From NCBI RefSeq assembly GCF_945859685.1, contig NC_079147.1, forward strand, positions 52,978,946-53,042,945: a DNA stretch of 64,000 bases, read 5' to 3'. Origin of the DNA: Eupeodes corollae. Lineage: Eukaryota > Arthropoda > Insecta > Diptera > Syrphidae. A model generated the notes under the pieces. The model saw only the letters and a list, made by a program, of their open reading frames with translations. It did not search any database and had not been told where the DNA came from. This document shows positions 1-14,000 of this stretch, in pieces; positions within the stretch are counted from its first letter, which is position 1, and every line of letters begins with the position of its first letter. Both the position numbers and the translations under genes were made by a program.

Positions 1-247
1 TCAACTGTCAACACTAGAGGCACAATCTTCCAAAGGTCCATCCAATTACTCGAATACGCAGATGATATTGACATAATTGGAAGATCAAAGCGTGATGTGA
101 GCATTGCGATGAAAGCGAAGAAGATGGGTTTAGTGGTCAATGAGGGCAAGACCAAGTATATGCTGTCATCAAAAAAGGACAAAACGTAACCATGGACTTT
201 GAGGTACTTAAGGACTTTGTCTACCTAGACACAGCTGTCGTATTTGA
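1..247 (+). pseudogene. LINE fragment, reverse transcriptase catalytic region (family a)
   Basis: Reading the + strand gives a YADD box followed by IDIIGRS, then a segment with MGLVVNEGKTKYML, the usual order just after the reverse transcriptase active site of endonuclease-type non-LTR retrotransposons. The same family recurs at 35882-39720, 54086-56560, 56735-57725 and 62745-63010. The frame is broken, the fragment is cut by the window edge and similarity ends near 247. It is dead debris just upstream of the tubulin promoter. Confidence 0.75.
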
Positions 248-294
248 GTGAAGTTGCTCATACATTTTTATAAATTTTGCTGATAAACCGGTAC

Positions 295-891
295 TTAAAA
301 GTTTAAATAAAAATGAGCTTCGGTTGATATATCGAAGGCTGCTTTAAAATCAACGAAAAATGCATAAAGGTTTGTTTTCTTCTCTATAAAGCGTCTAGCA
401 ACACTAATGAGAGTAAAGATTTGGTCCACTGTGGAGAGATTAGCACGAAACCTAGCTTGGAAACAGCTTATTTTATTATTACTTTCAGTCCAATTAGCAA
501 GTCTTAAGTAAAAAAATTGAGTGAATAGCTTCCGCAGTGAACTAAGGACAGGAATTCCCCTATAGTTTTTAGGAAGGTTTGGGTCACCCTTTTTAAAAAC
601 TGCAGAGATGGAGGAAGACCGGAAAGAATTTGGGATATCTTCCTTATCAAAAATTCTGTTAAACAAAACTTAAATATCTTCAAGAAATTGTGAGCTGGCA
701 TTTTTGTAAAACTCAGCCGGGATGCCATCTAAACCCGGACCTTTGCTGTCTTTCATTTTATTTAATGCAATAAGCAGTTCATGCATGGAGAATGGAGCAT
801 CTAACTCTTCAATGTAAATGAACGGTAACGCAAAGCTTACAGATATTTGATTTGGATCCGCCAGTAGAAGTGTTTCAAAATACGATGCCAT
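295..891 (-). pseudogene. LINE reverse transcriptase fragment (family b)
   Basis: Two - strand reading frames (670-891, then 295-666) together give the N-terminal half of a non-LTR reverse transcriptase. In order: KGPGLDGIPAEFYKN, KKGDPNLPKNYRGI, an ARFRANLSTVDQIFTL stretch matching the usual AGFR motif, and FVDFKAAFD, which holds the first catalytic aspartate. A frame change or stop near 670 separates the two, and the YADD half is missing. The copy at 6204-7190 belongs to the same family. Clade not assigned. Confidence 0.8.
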
Positions 892-1727
892 TTGACCTCT
901 TTATTTCTCAATAGGACCAAATTCGGCTCCTTATCATCTTAACATCAAACCAAGTACCTAATGCCAACTTTAACTCAAGTGTCATAAAGAATCCAAATTG
1001 AAATTTAAAACAAAAATCAATCTCACCACACAAAACAATACCTACCACACTAAAAGAACTACGCTGTCTTACGCTACGCCTTGCCCTTAACTTTCACTCA
1101 AATCCAACTTCCATCCACTTTCAATCCACACAAAAACTACTCAAGCGCATTCAAAAATCTATCTTCGTCTTTTCCAAAAAATGTTCTTCCCGATGCATGC
1201 CTTCATGCCGGTCCGGCGGCGGCCGGCAATGTGGTGCTGCAGTGTCAGCGCCCGCCGCGCCAGTGCCAGCGATGATGATTAGATACTCAAGCCTATGTAC
1301 AGTACATTGATTATTATTAATCTAACATTTGGAATTCCTTGAAAAATACAGCAGCTGCTTCTCTATCCCCAATTCTCAATTGATCAAACTCCACCATCAA
1401 GCTTCAAGGAACACATAGCTTCTCCTATTCCTATAGCCCATAGTCCATACTCCATAGTCCCCAAATGAGGAGCAAGAGAAAAACCAAAACCAAGACATTA
1501 TTACACTCAAAGTCATAACGATGATAGAACTTGTACTGAATGTGAATCTTTTCTGTTCTCTGTTGTTGCTGTTCTGTTGGATGACTGAGCTGAGTGTAAA
1601 TGAACTTCAATCCAAAAAATTCAACACCAACAACAACAACGATTGGAAACCAAAACCTAAACCAAAATAAAAAGATTGAATTTGTTGTGTACTTTATTCG
1701 TTCTCCATAGAAAAGCGGGGGCTCTCG
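892..1727. other. Upstream flank of tubulin promoter, no gene
   Basis: No convincing coding region. AT-rich sequence with one GC-rich island around 1200-1270 (CCGGCGGCGGCCGG). Short frames at 1081-1275 and on the opposite strand at 1431-1793 look like chance. The stretch next to the core promoter may hold enhancer or proximal promoter sequence, but no specific site can be named. Confidence 0.5.
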
Positions 1728-1792
1728 TATAAAAAGTCGTTCAAGTTCTGAATTTAATTCAGTTGAAATCCACGTTTGTTGCATTGCGGACA
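1728..1792 (+). promoter_or_regulatory. Core promoter of alpha-tubulin: TATA, Inr and DPE-like motifs
   Basis: TATAAAAAG starts at 1728. TCAGTT, a match to the fly initiator TCAKTY, puts the +1 adenine at 1761, 33 nt downstream of the first TATA base. GGACA at 1788-1792 fits the downstream element RGWYV at exactly +28 to +32. The three motifs are mutually spaced as in fly promoters and lie 299 nt upstream of the tubulin ATG. Seen directly; actual initiation here is inferred. Confidence 0.65.
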
Positions 1793-2059
1793 AATTTTGC
1801 GGAGACCTCTCTCGAGTACATTGTTCCAGTCATAAATAAGGACTTTTATTTATTCTTCATACAAATCTCAAGCCTCTTTAAGGAAGACACCGATAAAATT
1901 TGTTTTTGTAATTAATTTTTAAAGATATAAGTGCAATTTTGTGATCAACGGTTTTTTGAAGAAGCCGGTGGTGTTGAACGTGCTCAAAAGTGTGTTAAAA
2001 TTCAAAAATCTTTTTCTTTTTTTCCAAACACAAGAACAACAAAAATAAATTAATTAATC
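1761..2059 (+). other. 5' untranslated region of alpha-tubulin exon 1
   Basis: AT-rich leader between the predicted +1 and the ATG at 2060. Its 5' limit depends on the initiator assignment. It shows no long upstream open frame. Confidence 0.5.
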
Positions 2060-2062
2060 ATG
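2060..2062 (+). CDS. alphaTub85E: Alpha-tubulin coding exon 1 (start codon only)
   Basis: ATG followed immediately by the donor GTGAGT. An intron directly after codon 1 is a known arrangement in insect alpha-tubulin genes. It is required here because exon 2 opens at Arg2 after a polypyrimidine tract and ACAG. Confidence 0.85.
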
Positions 2063-5000
2063 GTGAGTTTAAGTAATTTAGGAATCAATTTATTTCAATT
2101 ATTTAAAAGTGATTTAAATTAATTTATTTCTCGTCCATGGATATTATATTATGTAGAAGAAAACTTAATTGTTGTTTGAAATTTGTTTAATATTTGTTTT
2201 AACGGTAGGTAATGAAAAAGTGGGGTTAGTTTTAAATGGGGAGAGAAAGAAAGGTCCTATGTAGGTTTTGAGGGAAATCCCTTGCCTCGACCATAATTAA
2301 GAACTGAATGATGTCACCTCAGTTGTGAGTTGTCGTAGTCCTTTTTTAATGTACGTATGAGCATAGGTACTTGTATTTATAGGTATAGCACCGAACAATG
2401 GGTACACACCCTAAGTTCCAGAACAAAGGGAACTTGAAAATAATTGTCAACCCACTGGGTTAAACTTATCTTTCATGCCGGCCGGCTGGCGGCGCTATAT
2501 GCATGTATGTAAGGCCTGCAGCTTGTAGCTTGTAAAGCAGTAGTATGTTAATTTCGCAGGCTTATCGTTTTTATATACCTACTTTACGGCGTACGTTACG
2601 TAGAAGTGCGAGGTATGGGATTCCTCATGGTAAAGGGTATCATTTTACTTTTTTAGAACAGGGTTGCAGGGTTGCAGACTTGAGTTGTATTTCTATGTTC
2701 TGTTTGAACAAAAAAAAGTACAAAGAGGAATGTTGAAATTTGTACGCAATTCTCAATTTAATTCTACAGAAACGGAAAGGAATCTATTTGATCATATTCA
2801 TACATTTTTATTTGGAAAAGAAATACAGTGCGGAGTTTTTTTATGAGTACACTTTATATATATTTTTTTTTAATGTAATAAGGAAAGTTTTCATTTAAGG
2901 AACTTTGAAAACTACAGCTTTTGACAGAGAAATAGCACACTCCTTTTTTTTAAATATGTAGTTTTTTTATTCATTAATAAAGAAAGAGGCTGGGATGCGA
3001 CCGACATTGATTACTTCCCATCCCGTCTGTCGATTTGTCTTGCTTAAAATTTTGCAGGGTTAGGTTAAAAAAGTTGTTAGTTGTTATTTTTTATTTATTT
3101 TTCATATAAAGAAATAATTTAGTTTGAAAATCTAGTTTTGGTAAATAGATTTTTAGTGGAAAATAAATGTTTACCAACATTTCTTAAATTTTTACAAATG
3201 GGATGGGATGAAATTTGCGTACTATTTCTTGTAGATTGTATTATTTTAATGAAAAAACGGACTGTTGGATTTTTATAAAAAAAACTAATGAATATCGAAA
3301 ACAATATTTTCTGTGAAATAAAACAAGTTTGAAGACAATATTTTCAAATTTTGTAAAGCTATTTGAGTCGAAAGTAAATTTTAACCATGATTTGGTATTG
3401 TTTTTTTTTAAATTTTTATTTTTTGTAAAAAAATGTCAGTTCGATTTTTATCAAAATTTTACTAAAAGCTGACAACAATACTTTTAAAAAGATGAAAGTA
3501 GTTTAAAGCCAATATCTCAAAGTTTTGAATAGATATTTGAATCGAAATTTAATTTTTACCAATGTTTTTTTTTAGGTTTTTATTTTTTTATAAAAAAAAC
3601 TGTGAATCCGATTTTTTTCAAAATTTTACTGAAAGCTGACAACAATATTTTTAAAAGATAAAAGTAGTTTAAGGCCAATTTCCTAAAGTGTCGAAAAGAT
3701 ATTTGAATCGAAATTCAATTGTTAAGATTTTTTATTAATTTTTTTGTTAAGTTAAAATTAGTTGGAAGCCATAATCTCAGATTTTTGAACTGATATTTCA
3801 GTCAAAATTGAATTGTCACGAACTTTGAGTAATATTTTTTTTAGGTTTTTATGTTTTATAAAAAAATTCAATTCTCTTAAAAAATTTAGCAGATATTCAA
3901 AACGTTATTTTTAGTTGCACAAAATTGTTTTAGATATAAAATCGTTTTGTATTGTTAAAATTTTCGAGGTTATAAATTTGTTTGATTTATAAAAAAGTTT
4001 TTTTGATATATCAAAAAGTCGTTAATTGGATTTTTTCAATAAATATTCCGGTGTGGTATCACGTTACGATATATTATATAAAATTTACTTCAAGTCTCTA
4101 GCGTTTTTGGTTTGTAAGATATTCAGGGTTAACCAACATTTTAACATTGTTCTTAAATTGCTATGGTTAAAAAAAAAATACGCAATTTTCTTGAGAGCCT
4201 TTCTACATCTTTCTGCCTTACTATCTGTATAACAAAATTTATTTGATATCTCTTCTGGTTCTTGAGCTATGGAGGACGAAAAAACGTCGCGACGTACGGA
4301 CGTACGAAGGTAAAAATCTTTTATTTCGACCCTAGGGATCTTGAAACGTCGAGAAAAGTCAACGTTTTCAATTTGACAAACCGGACCCATTACAATAACT
4401 TCCTATTGTCATTTACTCTGGGAATGGAATTCCAGCTTATTGAAATCCAATCCAACGTTCCTCCAAATTTTTGTTGCCGGATCTTAACCTTCACATCAGT
4501 CCATAGATTTTCTGTGATAATGTCAGGACTTTGGGCCGGCCAAGTCAAAACGTTGATGAATTCATTAGTAAGCCACTCCTTCAGGATTTTTGCAGCAGGT
4601 TTTGCGTCATTATCATGCATGAAAATTCAGTTAACTGACATTGACATATTATTTCTCAATATGTTCAAATATGAAAATTTATCAATCGTAACATTTATTC
4701 TTTCCAACGGACTCACAATAAACCAAGAAAACGCTCCCTACATAGTAGGCTGCATACTCCTTGGCCGTCTTCAAACTGTAACGGGGATTGTAAGCTTGAA
4801 TTCTTTGCTGATGTAAAAACGTTTTTTCGTCAGGTCCGATGCGGTTTATCTTCGTTTCATTGGTCCATAATTTTTTGTTTCAAAAGTGTACATCTTTCTT
4901 AGGTGGGGTTTCGCAAAATCCAATCGAGCCTTGATGTTCTTCTAAGATAGTAAAGTCGACTTCTTACAAGCCCACTCGAAGAGTTTAAGTTGAATTCTTC

Positions 5001-8000
5001 GTTGATTTCGGTCATGATGATTTAAATGGGTCGATATTACTGTTCCTCACGACGCATTGTTCACCATTTTCCTTGAACATTTCAACAATTACGAAATTTT
5101 GGAGTCTTAAGTTGTTCACTAAGATCGAATATTACATTTTTTTCTGGAGAATAATGTTGGTTTTGATAAATATTTTGTATCAACCTTCTTAATATTCGTA
5201 AAACAATCAAAGTGAATAATTTTTTTACGTTGCTGATGACCATTTTTTCGCTATCTTAAAGTTGTCAATTTAATTTTTCTAAAAATTCAACATAATTTTT
5301 TACAAAAATATTTTGCAATTAGATAAAATAAATTTGAAGTCAATATCTTCCATTGTTCTCCATTTGAACGATCAAAAGACTTTACCGTCAACCCGGAGAT
5401 CTCTATTAAACCCTTTATCGAAAAGAAAGGTAGATCCTGGTTGATGCGTTGATCGAATTATCAAAGGTAGCGAAAAAAAAAACAACTTTCTTAAATTTGA
5501 CCTTACTGACTTTGTCTTAATACAACGAGGACTTTGAATGGCTTTCGAATAAAGACCACCAAAGCGAGCGAAATACAACGGCGAGATTTGTAAAAAGTAA
5601 AAATACAGCGATTTCCCCTAAAGGTTAAACAATAAGAGTCCAAAAGATTTTATTATACAAAAATTCATGTAATTTCGAAAGAGAGATTAAGTTATATTTT
5701 CAGTTAAACTTTTTAGGCGAATTTTTAAATATAAAAAAGATGGCGATTGGTTTAATGTGAGTGTCAGATTTCAATTTAAAAAGTAAATTTTGACAGTTAT
5801 AGAATTTGAATTTAAACCCATGATATTTAAGAATTATTTACAACATTTAAAAATAAAAGTTAATGATTAAAGATTAATCCAATCCCTACAAAATAGGTTC
5901 TTGTTAAGAACTTCATACTGAAAAATAAGCTTGGGCAGCCTAGTGTCCTCCATTTTGAAAACTTTTAGCAAATAATCTGAATCTAATTTCGGTGTTGAAA
6001 TGAAAAGCATACCTTAGGATACTTATAGGCAGGTAGAAAATTTTTCTGAGAAAAAAATCTCAATAGATATTCCACTGGTTCAAATTTATGCACTCCTCAA
6101 ACCTGGGCTCCGTAAAAAAGGCTGATTTTGCCGTTGCATTCAAAACTCGGTACTTAGTGTCAACAGATATAAGTTTATTACTGAAGATTCTTCTCCGATT
6201 TGCTCAAATCGCTGATTTCGCTTTGTTCAATTTTGTTTTAAGATGCGAATCTACATTTGAATTGAATGTTACATCCATTCCCAGGTAGTTGTACTTTATT
6301 ACTACTTCCAGATTTTTCCCGTTATAATTCCATTTTTTATTAGATGCCACTCCATCTGATCCATTTTTAAAAATCAGAACTTTGGATTCATCTGTGTTTA
6401 CCTCCAGTCCCCAAAGATTGCAGTATTCAGCAAGTTTGATAATCATCAGTTGAAGTGATGATGGGGACTCAGCTTAAATTACTATGACATCCGCGTAAAT
6501 AATTGTTTTTATACTTAAATTTCCAATGTTTACTCCGCAAGTAAGCCAATAAGTTAGATTGTCGGGAAACAAAACAAAAAGCAATGGACTTAAGTTACAA
6601 CCCTGCCTGAACTCTCTTCTCTGAAATTTATCTGAGATATCATTTCCATTGTAAATTCTTGCTTCAGTATTTTGATGCAGCTTTTAAATCGCTCGAGTAA
6701 AAATTGTTGAAACTCCTAGGTAGCTTGTAAAATATTTCTGTTAATAGAATCAAATGCCGCTCTAAAGTAAAAAAAAAATGCGTACAGTTTTTTAGTTTGG
6801 TCCAGCTTCCATCGAGCAATCGAACTGAGCACAAATAAATTATCAATAGTGAAGTACTCTTTCCTGAATGCAGATTGAAATTCACTTAATTTGCTGTGAG
6901 TTTGAACCTATTTGTCGAGCCTGTTATAAAGCAGAGATGAATACATTTTTAAAGTTGCATTTAAGAAAGATATTCCACGATAATTTGCTGGTTCATTTGG
7001 ATCTCCCTTCTTAAAAATTGGTAGTATCCAAGCTTCACAGAAATGATCTGGTACAGTTCCAAATTTAAAAATTATATTCAGAGCTTCTGATAACTTCTGC
7101 TTAAAAATGTCAGCACTGCATTTATAAAACTCAGCCGGTATACCGTTGGAACCCGCCGATTTTCCATATAGCTTTTCTATAGTCACATAAATGTCAAATC
7201 CATACGGACTTCCATGTTTTGGTTAAATATTGGGTTTGTTTTTTTGTCATTTCATAATTAATTAATTTGACCTTAAATTATTCACTAAAAAATGTTTCTC
7301 AGTTTAAGTCATTTTAAAACAAAGCATACTTTTAAAATTTTTGAAATTTTACATTTTATTTAATTAACTTATGAAAGCTCTGAATCTTTAAAATAAATTT
7401 GAATTTCCTTACAGTGTGTCTCATTAAATAGGTCATACTGTATATTAGTATCTGCCGGCCGGCAATATTAACACATTATTATCACTGTTGGTATAAACGC
7501 AAATAAATATTTTTAGACATTTTCTTTTGCTATAAAAGAATATTATATTTATATAAAAGTCAAACATGTCTCAAATGTTTTCTATTTTTTTTTTTCTTTT
7601 TATTGCTGTGAAGAATACAAATTTTTCACCAAAAAAGGTCATAAAGATGTGGATTTGAAACAAAACGATGAAATATATTTTATGAATCATTCCTCTCAAG
7701 ATTATATCGGATTTTCGTGTATTCTTTTTTTCTTCTGTTTTCGAAATAAATTAACGTGTTGTGTAACCCAGATATTTTATAAAGAGTTTTTTAATGGTCT
7801 AGAAATTTAATGGACCAAACAAAGTGATATCAAAATTAAAAACTAAAACTAGAAAAATAGTGCTAACATGGATAAAAATAAAGAGAACACTTATAAGTAC
7901 TTATCATCTTATCTGACTCATGTCTACCTTCTCATATTTCCTGAAGTCGAAATCATTGGGTCATTTTTAAATTGATATCTTTGCTTGTTCTTTTGAGAGT

Positions 8001-11000
8001 ATTTTCAGAGAAATAAATTCACATTGGATTGTAATTCTCCACAATTCTCACTTAAATAACTCTGTATTTTAGGGTAAATAAACAAAGCTTAGTTAGAAAT
8101 TATTTGGAAATGATGTAATCCAACCTTAATTCTTTTGGCAGAAATGTGTGAACATGAGCTATGACTTTTTAATTGTCGTTCATTTAGCAAATGAGAATAA
8201 TAGAGATCGCATTATAGTAAATGTCAAACACTCTAAACGTCAAATTTGATCTGACGTTTTTGAAATGCAAGTTTTGACAATAAGGTTCCCTATATTCTAA
8301 ATTCATCGCCACAAAGTTATAAACGATTTAGTAAAATGTTAAATCCATTTTTAGATACATATTTATTTTTATTAAAAGATGATTTAGCAAATTTTAAACG
8401 ATTTTAACATCTCTTAACAGTTTGCTAAAGTTAAAATAACGAAAAAGCTACTTTAACGTTAAGCAATTTGCTTAACCCTTATGAAATTTGTACAATTATT
8501 CTTATAAGAGCAGTGGTTGAAAAAGTCCAGTCAACAGTTGGAAATTCCAATTAAAAGGTCCGTTTAAGCGTATTTGCTTTGTTTATGTTCACGAACTGTC
8601 ACTTTTTAGACATGTTTGGATGCTTGTTCTTTAATAAAAAGCAATTAGCGAAACTAGAACAAAGGTTTAATTTTTTGAGTTCTTTAGTAAATTACTTATT
8701 ATTTAGCAAATTGTTTACTAGTAAATTTCTAAACCGTTAGCAATAGGTTGTTTAAAATGTTGCGCCACTGCTTTTAATGTTCGTGTGTTAGTTTTCAATC
8801 GGCGTGAAGCAATAAAGCTACTGACTTAAATTAACTACTGTTTATCTTCAAAGCTCTTTACATAATTTGAATTTAAAAATCAAAAGTTCAAACTGGATGT
8901 TATTTTTGTTTTAATCAAAAAACATTCAATTATTTAAAAATAAGAGACATTCTTTTTTTTTAAGATTTTAAAAGTTTAGTCTTGAATCTGATAGATGACA
9001 TATTCTGCCGAGCTTAATTATAACTGGAGTCTAAATAATTTGACAAGAATTTGGAAAATAATGTACCTTCGATTGACATGACATTGTTGACCACACCTGT
9101 CAAAATGACTTGTAAGCATACACTTGAACAATTTTCTTCAACAAAGTGCTCCAAATTTATTTGGATTAGTTAAAAAGAAAAAAAAACTATATAAAGAAGT
9201 AAATTCTTAAAAATTAGTCGTAACTTTTTGCTAATTAAAATGAAAATTATGAAATATTTTCGTGATCTTTGTACATTTAAACAAATTTTTCAAAATTCAT
9301 ATGACAACTGACTAGTGTTCAATTTGACATTTGATGACATTTGTTTGTCAATTTTCTATTCGACGCATTAATTGCATATAAAGTGAACGCATTTTCAAAT
9401 CTCCTTATAGAGTATGCTTGCAAAATTAACCTTTTGGTACGAAATTACAAGTTACAAAAAGTATAAAAAGTGACAGTTTGATAAGATGTAAGATGACAAA
9501 TGTCACAGATGACAACTTGACACAATTAAAACCTTAAAATGTTTATCCCATAGCGATGAACTTGAACTCTTTGAGGTGATAAGTAAATTTTTGAAAAAAA
9601 AATATCAAAGACTGAAATCAGTTCAAGTGACTCATTTTTATTTAAAAACTAGAATTTAAATGTATAAAAAGTGACTGTACCATAAATTTTCAATTAAAAA
9701 TGTAATGTATGAAAATAACAGAAATGTAAAATCTATTTAATAAACTGTAACAGACGACATTTTGATAAAATAAAAATCCTAACATTTCTATCCCATAGAG
9801 ATGGTGTTGCAACTTCATTCTTTGAGGTGATTATGTCGGTATTTGAAAGTTATCAAAGGTTCAAATGCCTTCAGGTGACTCATTTTTATTAACAAATTAG
9901 GAGTGAACTGTATCAAAAGTGACATTTCGATAATATGGCAATTAACAAATGTAATGTATGACAATTTTACAAAATGGAAACTGATTGAAATCCCCTTTTA
10001 TCAACCAATCGGGAGTGAACTGTATCAAAAGTGACAGTTCGATAAAATGTCAATTAACAAAAAATGTAATGGATGTCAATTTTACAAAATTTAAACTGTC
10101 AAGTATATATTCAATGGACTACTCGTATGACCACTTTGAACTCTTCTGAGATGACTCATTTTGACGTCTCAAAATTTTATCGCTCTTGTTGAACAAAATT
10201 ACAAGTAAAAAACATCAAAAGTGACAGTTCGATAAGTTTTCAATTGACAAATGTAACAGATGAAATTTTGATAAAATGAAATTTCTAACATTTCTATCCA
10301 ATACAGATGGTGTTGAAGTTGAACTTTTTGAGGTGATTATGTCGATTTTTGATAAAAATCGACAAAAAAAAAATGACAAATGTAACAGATCACAATTTGA
10401 TGAAATGAAACTCTTAAGATTTCGATTATGTTGAACTTGAAATCCCTTTAGGTGATTCATTTTTATTAAAAAATTAGTTGTGAATTATATCATAAGTGAC
10501 AGTTCGATAAATGTCAATTAACATATATAATGGATGAAAATTTTACTAAATGGAAACTGTCAAATATCTTTTTAATAGCCTATTTTCACTTTATACTGTT
10601 CTGAGATGACTCTTTTTGGCGTCTCATAATTTTATCTCGGTTGTTGAAACAAGATTAGAAGTAAAAACTATCAAAAGTGACAGTTCGATAAAATTTCAAT
10701 TAAAAATGTAATGAACGAACATTTAAAAAATGGAAACAGTCAAATTTCTATTTAATGGACTATATTCACTTTGAACCCTTCTAAGATGACTCATTTTGAC
10801 GTCTCATAATTTTATCTCTCTTGTTGAAACAAAATTACAAGAGAAAAAGTATCAAAAGTGACAGTTCGATAAGTTTTCCATTGACAAATGTAATGGATGA
10901 ACAATTTTACAAAATGAAAACTGTCAAATATCTATTTAATGGACTATTTTCACTTGGAACTCTTCGGAGATGACTCATTTTGACGTCTCATAATTTTATC

Positions 11001-14000
11001 TCGCTTATCGAACCAAAATTACAATTAAAAACTATCAAAAGTGACAGCCCGATAAGTTTTCAGTTTAAAAATGTAACAGATGACATTTTGATAAAATGAA
11101 AGTCCTAACATTTCTATCCCATAGCGATATTGTTGAACTTTAACTCTTTAAGGTGATTATGTCGGTATTTGAAAGTTATTAAAGGTTCAAATGCCTTCAG
11201 GTGACTCATTTTTATTAACAAATTATTAGTGAACTGTATCAAAAGTGACAGTTCGACAAGATGTCAATTAACAAAATGTAATAGATGAACAATTTTACAA
11301 AATGGAAACTGATTGAAATCCCCTTTTATCAACCAATTGGGAGTGAACTGTATCAAAAGTAACATTTCGATAAAATGTCAATTGACAAATGTAAAAGATG
11401 AACAATTTTACAAAATAAAAACTGTCACATATCTATTTAATGAAATGTATTCACTTTGAACTCTCCTGAGATGACTCACTTTGACGTCTCATAATTTTAT
11501 CTCGCTTGTTGAAAAAAAATGTGCAGTGTTAAGACTCAGGTGACTCATTTTATCGATTACAAAGAGTCAGAAAAACAGCTGCGGAGCGTCTAATACCTTT
11601 CAAAATAACCTTTTTTTTGTTTGAAAATGTGTTCAAAACAGCAGAAATACCTAATGTGTTGAATTTAGGAACCATAATTTATTCAAATGATAGGTGCCTT
11701 TTTTGAAAATTAATTTAACCTTTTCTTTTTGATTTTGGTCCATTAGTTATGCTGAGAGCTCCATTAAGGTACTTTCTATATTTTTCTATGAAATTAATTT
11801 ATTATCTTCTTAGAGAAATTTTGGAAAAGTTCGTCTTCGTCTGCGTTGGTGGGCATCGCACGTCCTTCTTGAAAACAAATTGTTAACTCTTGCTCAAAGC
11901 CTAATTTATTACCTAAACATGATTTAATTTCTCTATAAGACTTAGGAAAAGTGTAAAATTAAAATGATGATGAATCAAAGTTGATGATGATTAAGAGAGT
12001 TCATTAAAACCCCTTTACCAATGCCCGCCAAGATGTGCCTTCCTGACTTAGTTACTCGTCCATAATTGCATTTCTTTCCGAACTCATTAAGGTAACTCAT
12101 TATCAACATCACATCTTCTAAAAAAAGAATATTAAAAAATTGTTACCTGTCTCATTTCATTAAACTTGTCAATCATTATACGGACTTTTTTATCCTCCTC
12201 TATGCAATCATAACATCTTTTAATAAAGTACAGAGATTGTTCTGACTATATATAGAGTACCTGATGGCCAGATACTGTACATAAGACCCTGGCTAAAGAT
12301 AACAACAAAATATTCGGCCCACTTCTTAATTGCATCCTAGGTCTTACATTATAATGGCCATAGCCATAGCCATCTTGTCCGCCTTGAATGGAAAATCATA
12401 ATACAAAACATGCCGAGATTTTAATGGAAAAAATATTTTATACAAGATTGATTCACCGTACACAAGTTTAGAAAGTTACCTTTATTCGTTCTGAGATACA
12501 AAAATGAACTAGAAAAAAGAAAAATAGTTATCTTAATGAGAAAAGAAAATCTACAACGATGATGATGATGGCCCAAAAGTAACGAAGATGTAAAGTTTTC
12601 TTTTTTTCTAAGGGAAGAATAAAATGTTTATAATCAATAAATACTCAATGAGCTCCTCGAGACTCCTGATGGTGATATTCCATAAGGAAGGATTGTTAAC
12701 ATAGGTAGCTCTAAGATGGTGTATCGGGAACTTATAAGATGGATGATTCATTCCTTACCTTTTTTTTAACTGGAGGTCGTTGTGTCGTTTTGCTTTATTA
12801 AAAATTAAATATAAGTAAATTGAATTTCACATTTGCATTTGCAAGCGCACAGCGTGTACCTTCCTTTAAAGTGTGCAATGTCACAGCTTACAGTCTTCAT
12901 CATCATCAAAGTAAGAGCCAAGAGCCACACCCTTTTAGTCGCGACGTTCGATATGGTGTTTTCTAAGTTTAAGGGCTTTGGCTTTGGCTTTCTACAAACT
13001 TCAACTACTAAATATCCGTCATTTGCTTATTAATTAAACAGTATATGTCCCGTTAAGCGCATATGATGCATTTTTTAACACCATCCATGTTTGTACCTAC
13101 TTTAATTGTGGGACGTGATCTTGAAGCGAATATAATAAATCAATTGAAGTTTTTGTTTTTTTTTGAAAGAGTCATCAGGCCTCAGGCGAGTCGAGTAGAT
13201 ACTTCAAACTCAACTTCGACGAACAATGAAATATTAAAGTGGTTTTATTTTAAACTTAGGGTAGGAACAAAACAATGGAAGGATAAAAGTCGAGAGCGAA
13301 TTTATTTTATTACAGGGCCTGAGATTAATCAATGTTCGTGTACGTAGTTCTTTAAAGTTTTTTTTTATTGTGATTTTGATTGGAGATCGGTCTATAGATT
13401 TCTGAAAGATACAAAGAGGGTTTAACAGCATTTGTGTCTTAGAAAAGAAAAGAGTACGTTTTAGAGTGGATAAGCGTGATTGATAAAGCTGTAAAGTTTT
13501 TTAACTTAAAATTGATTGTATCTTAAACTGAAATAAATCTGGAAAACATTGTTTCTTGTTTCTTGTCGAATCTTGATTACCTATTAGAGCTTTCATTGAA
13601 CTTTTAAACACGTTTTTGTTTGCTTTACGATTGCGTTATTTAAAACAATCACTTACTTGTTAACTTGTTTAAGAAAAACTTTGGAAAATATTTGTGCGAA
13701 GTCGGCTTAAAAACGTATCCAAGATATGAAACATTAGGGCGTGTACTTGTTAACTTCCCATGGGAAGTTTTTGTAATGGGTACGATTTGTCAAATTGAAA
13801 ATTTTGACATTTCTCGACATTTCAAAGTATCTAGAGTCGAAATAAAAGATTTTAAGAAACATGTCTGTGCATGCGTGTGTACGTACGTTCCTACGTTCCT
13901 ACGTTCGTATGTTCGTACGTCCGTACGTTCGCGACGTTTTTTTTTACCATAGCAGTTTTTAAAAAAGGGGAAAATTTTGGTTAACCCTTAAAATCTCAAC

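Noticed and set aside
4262..4816. 184-codon + strand frame
   Set aside because: Antisense of the Tc1-like transposase and repeat B; the - strand carries the recognisable motifs.
8510..8772. Candidate hAT-type MITE with CAGTGG ends
   Set aside because: Only about 8 bp of terminal inverted repeat and no clear 8-bp duplication.
13063..13347. 94-codon frame as a gene
   Set aside because: No recognisable motif, no splice or promoter context, AT-rich intron of tubulin.
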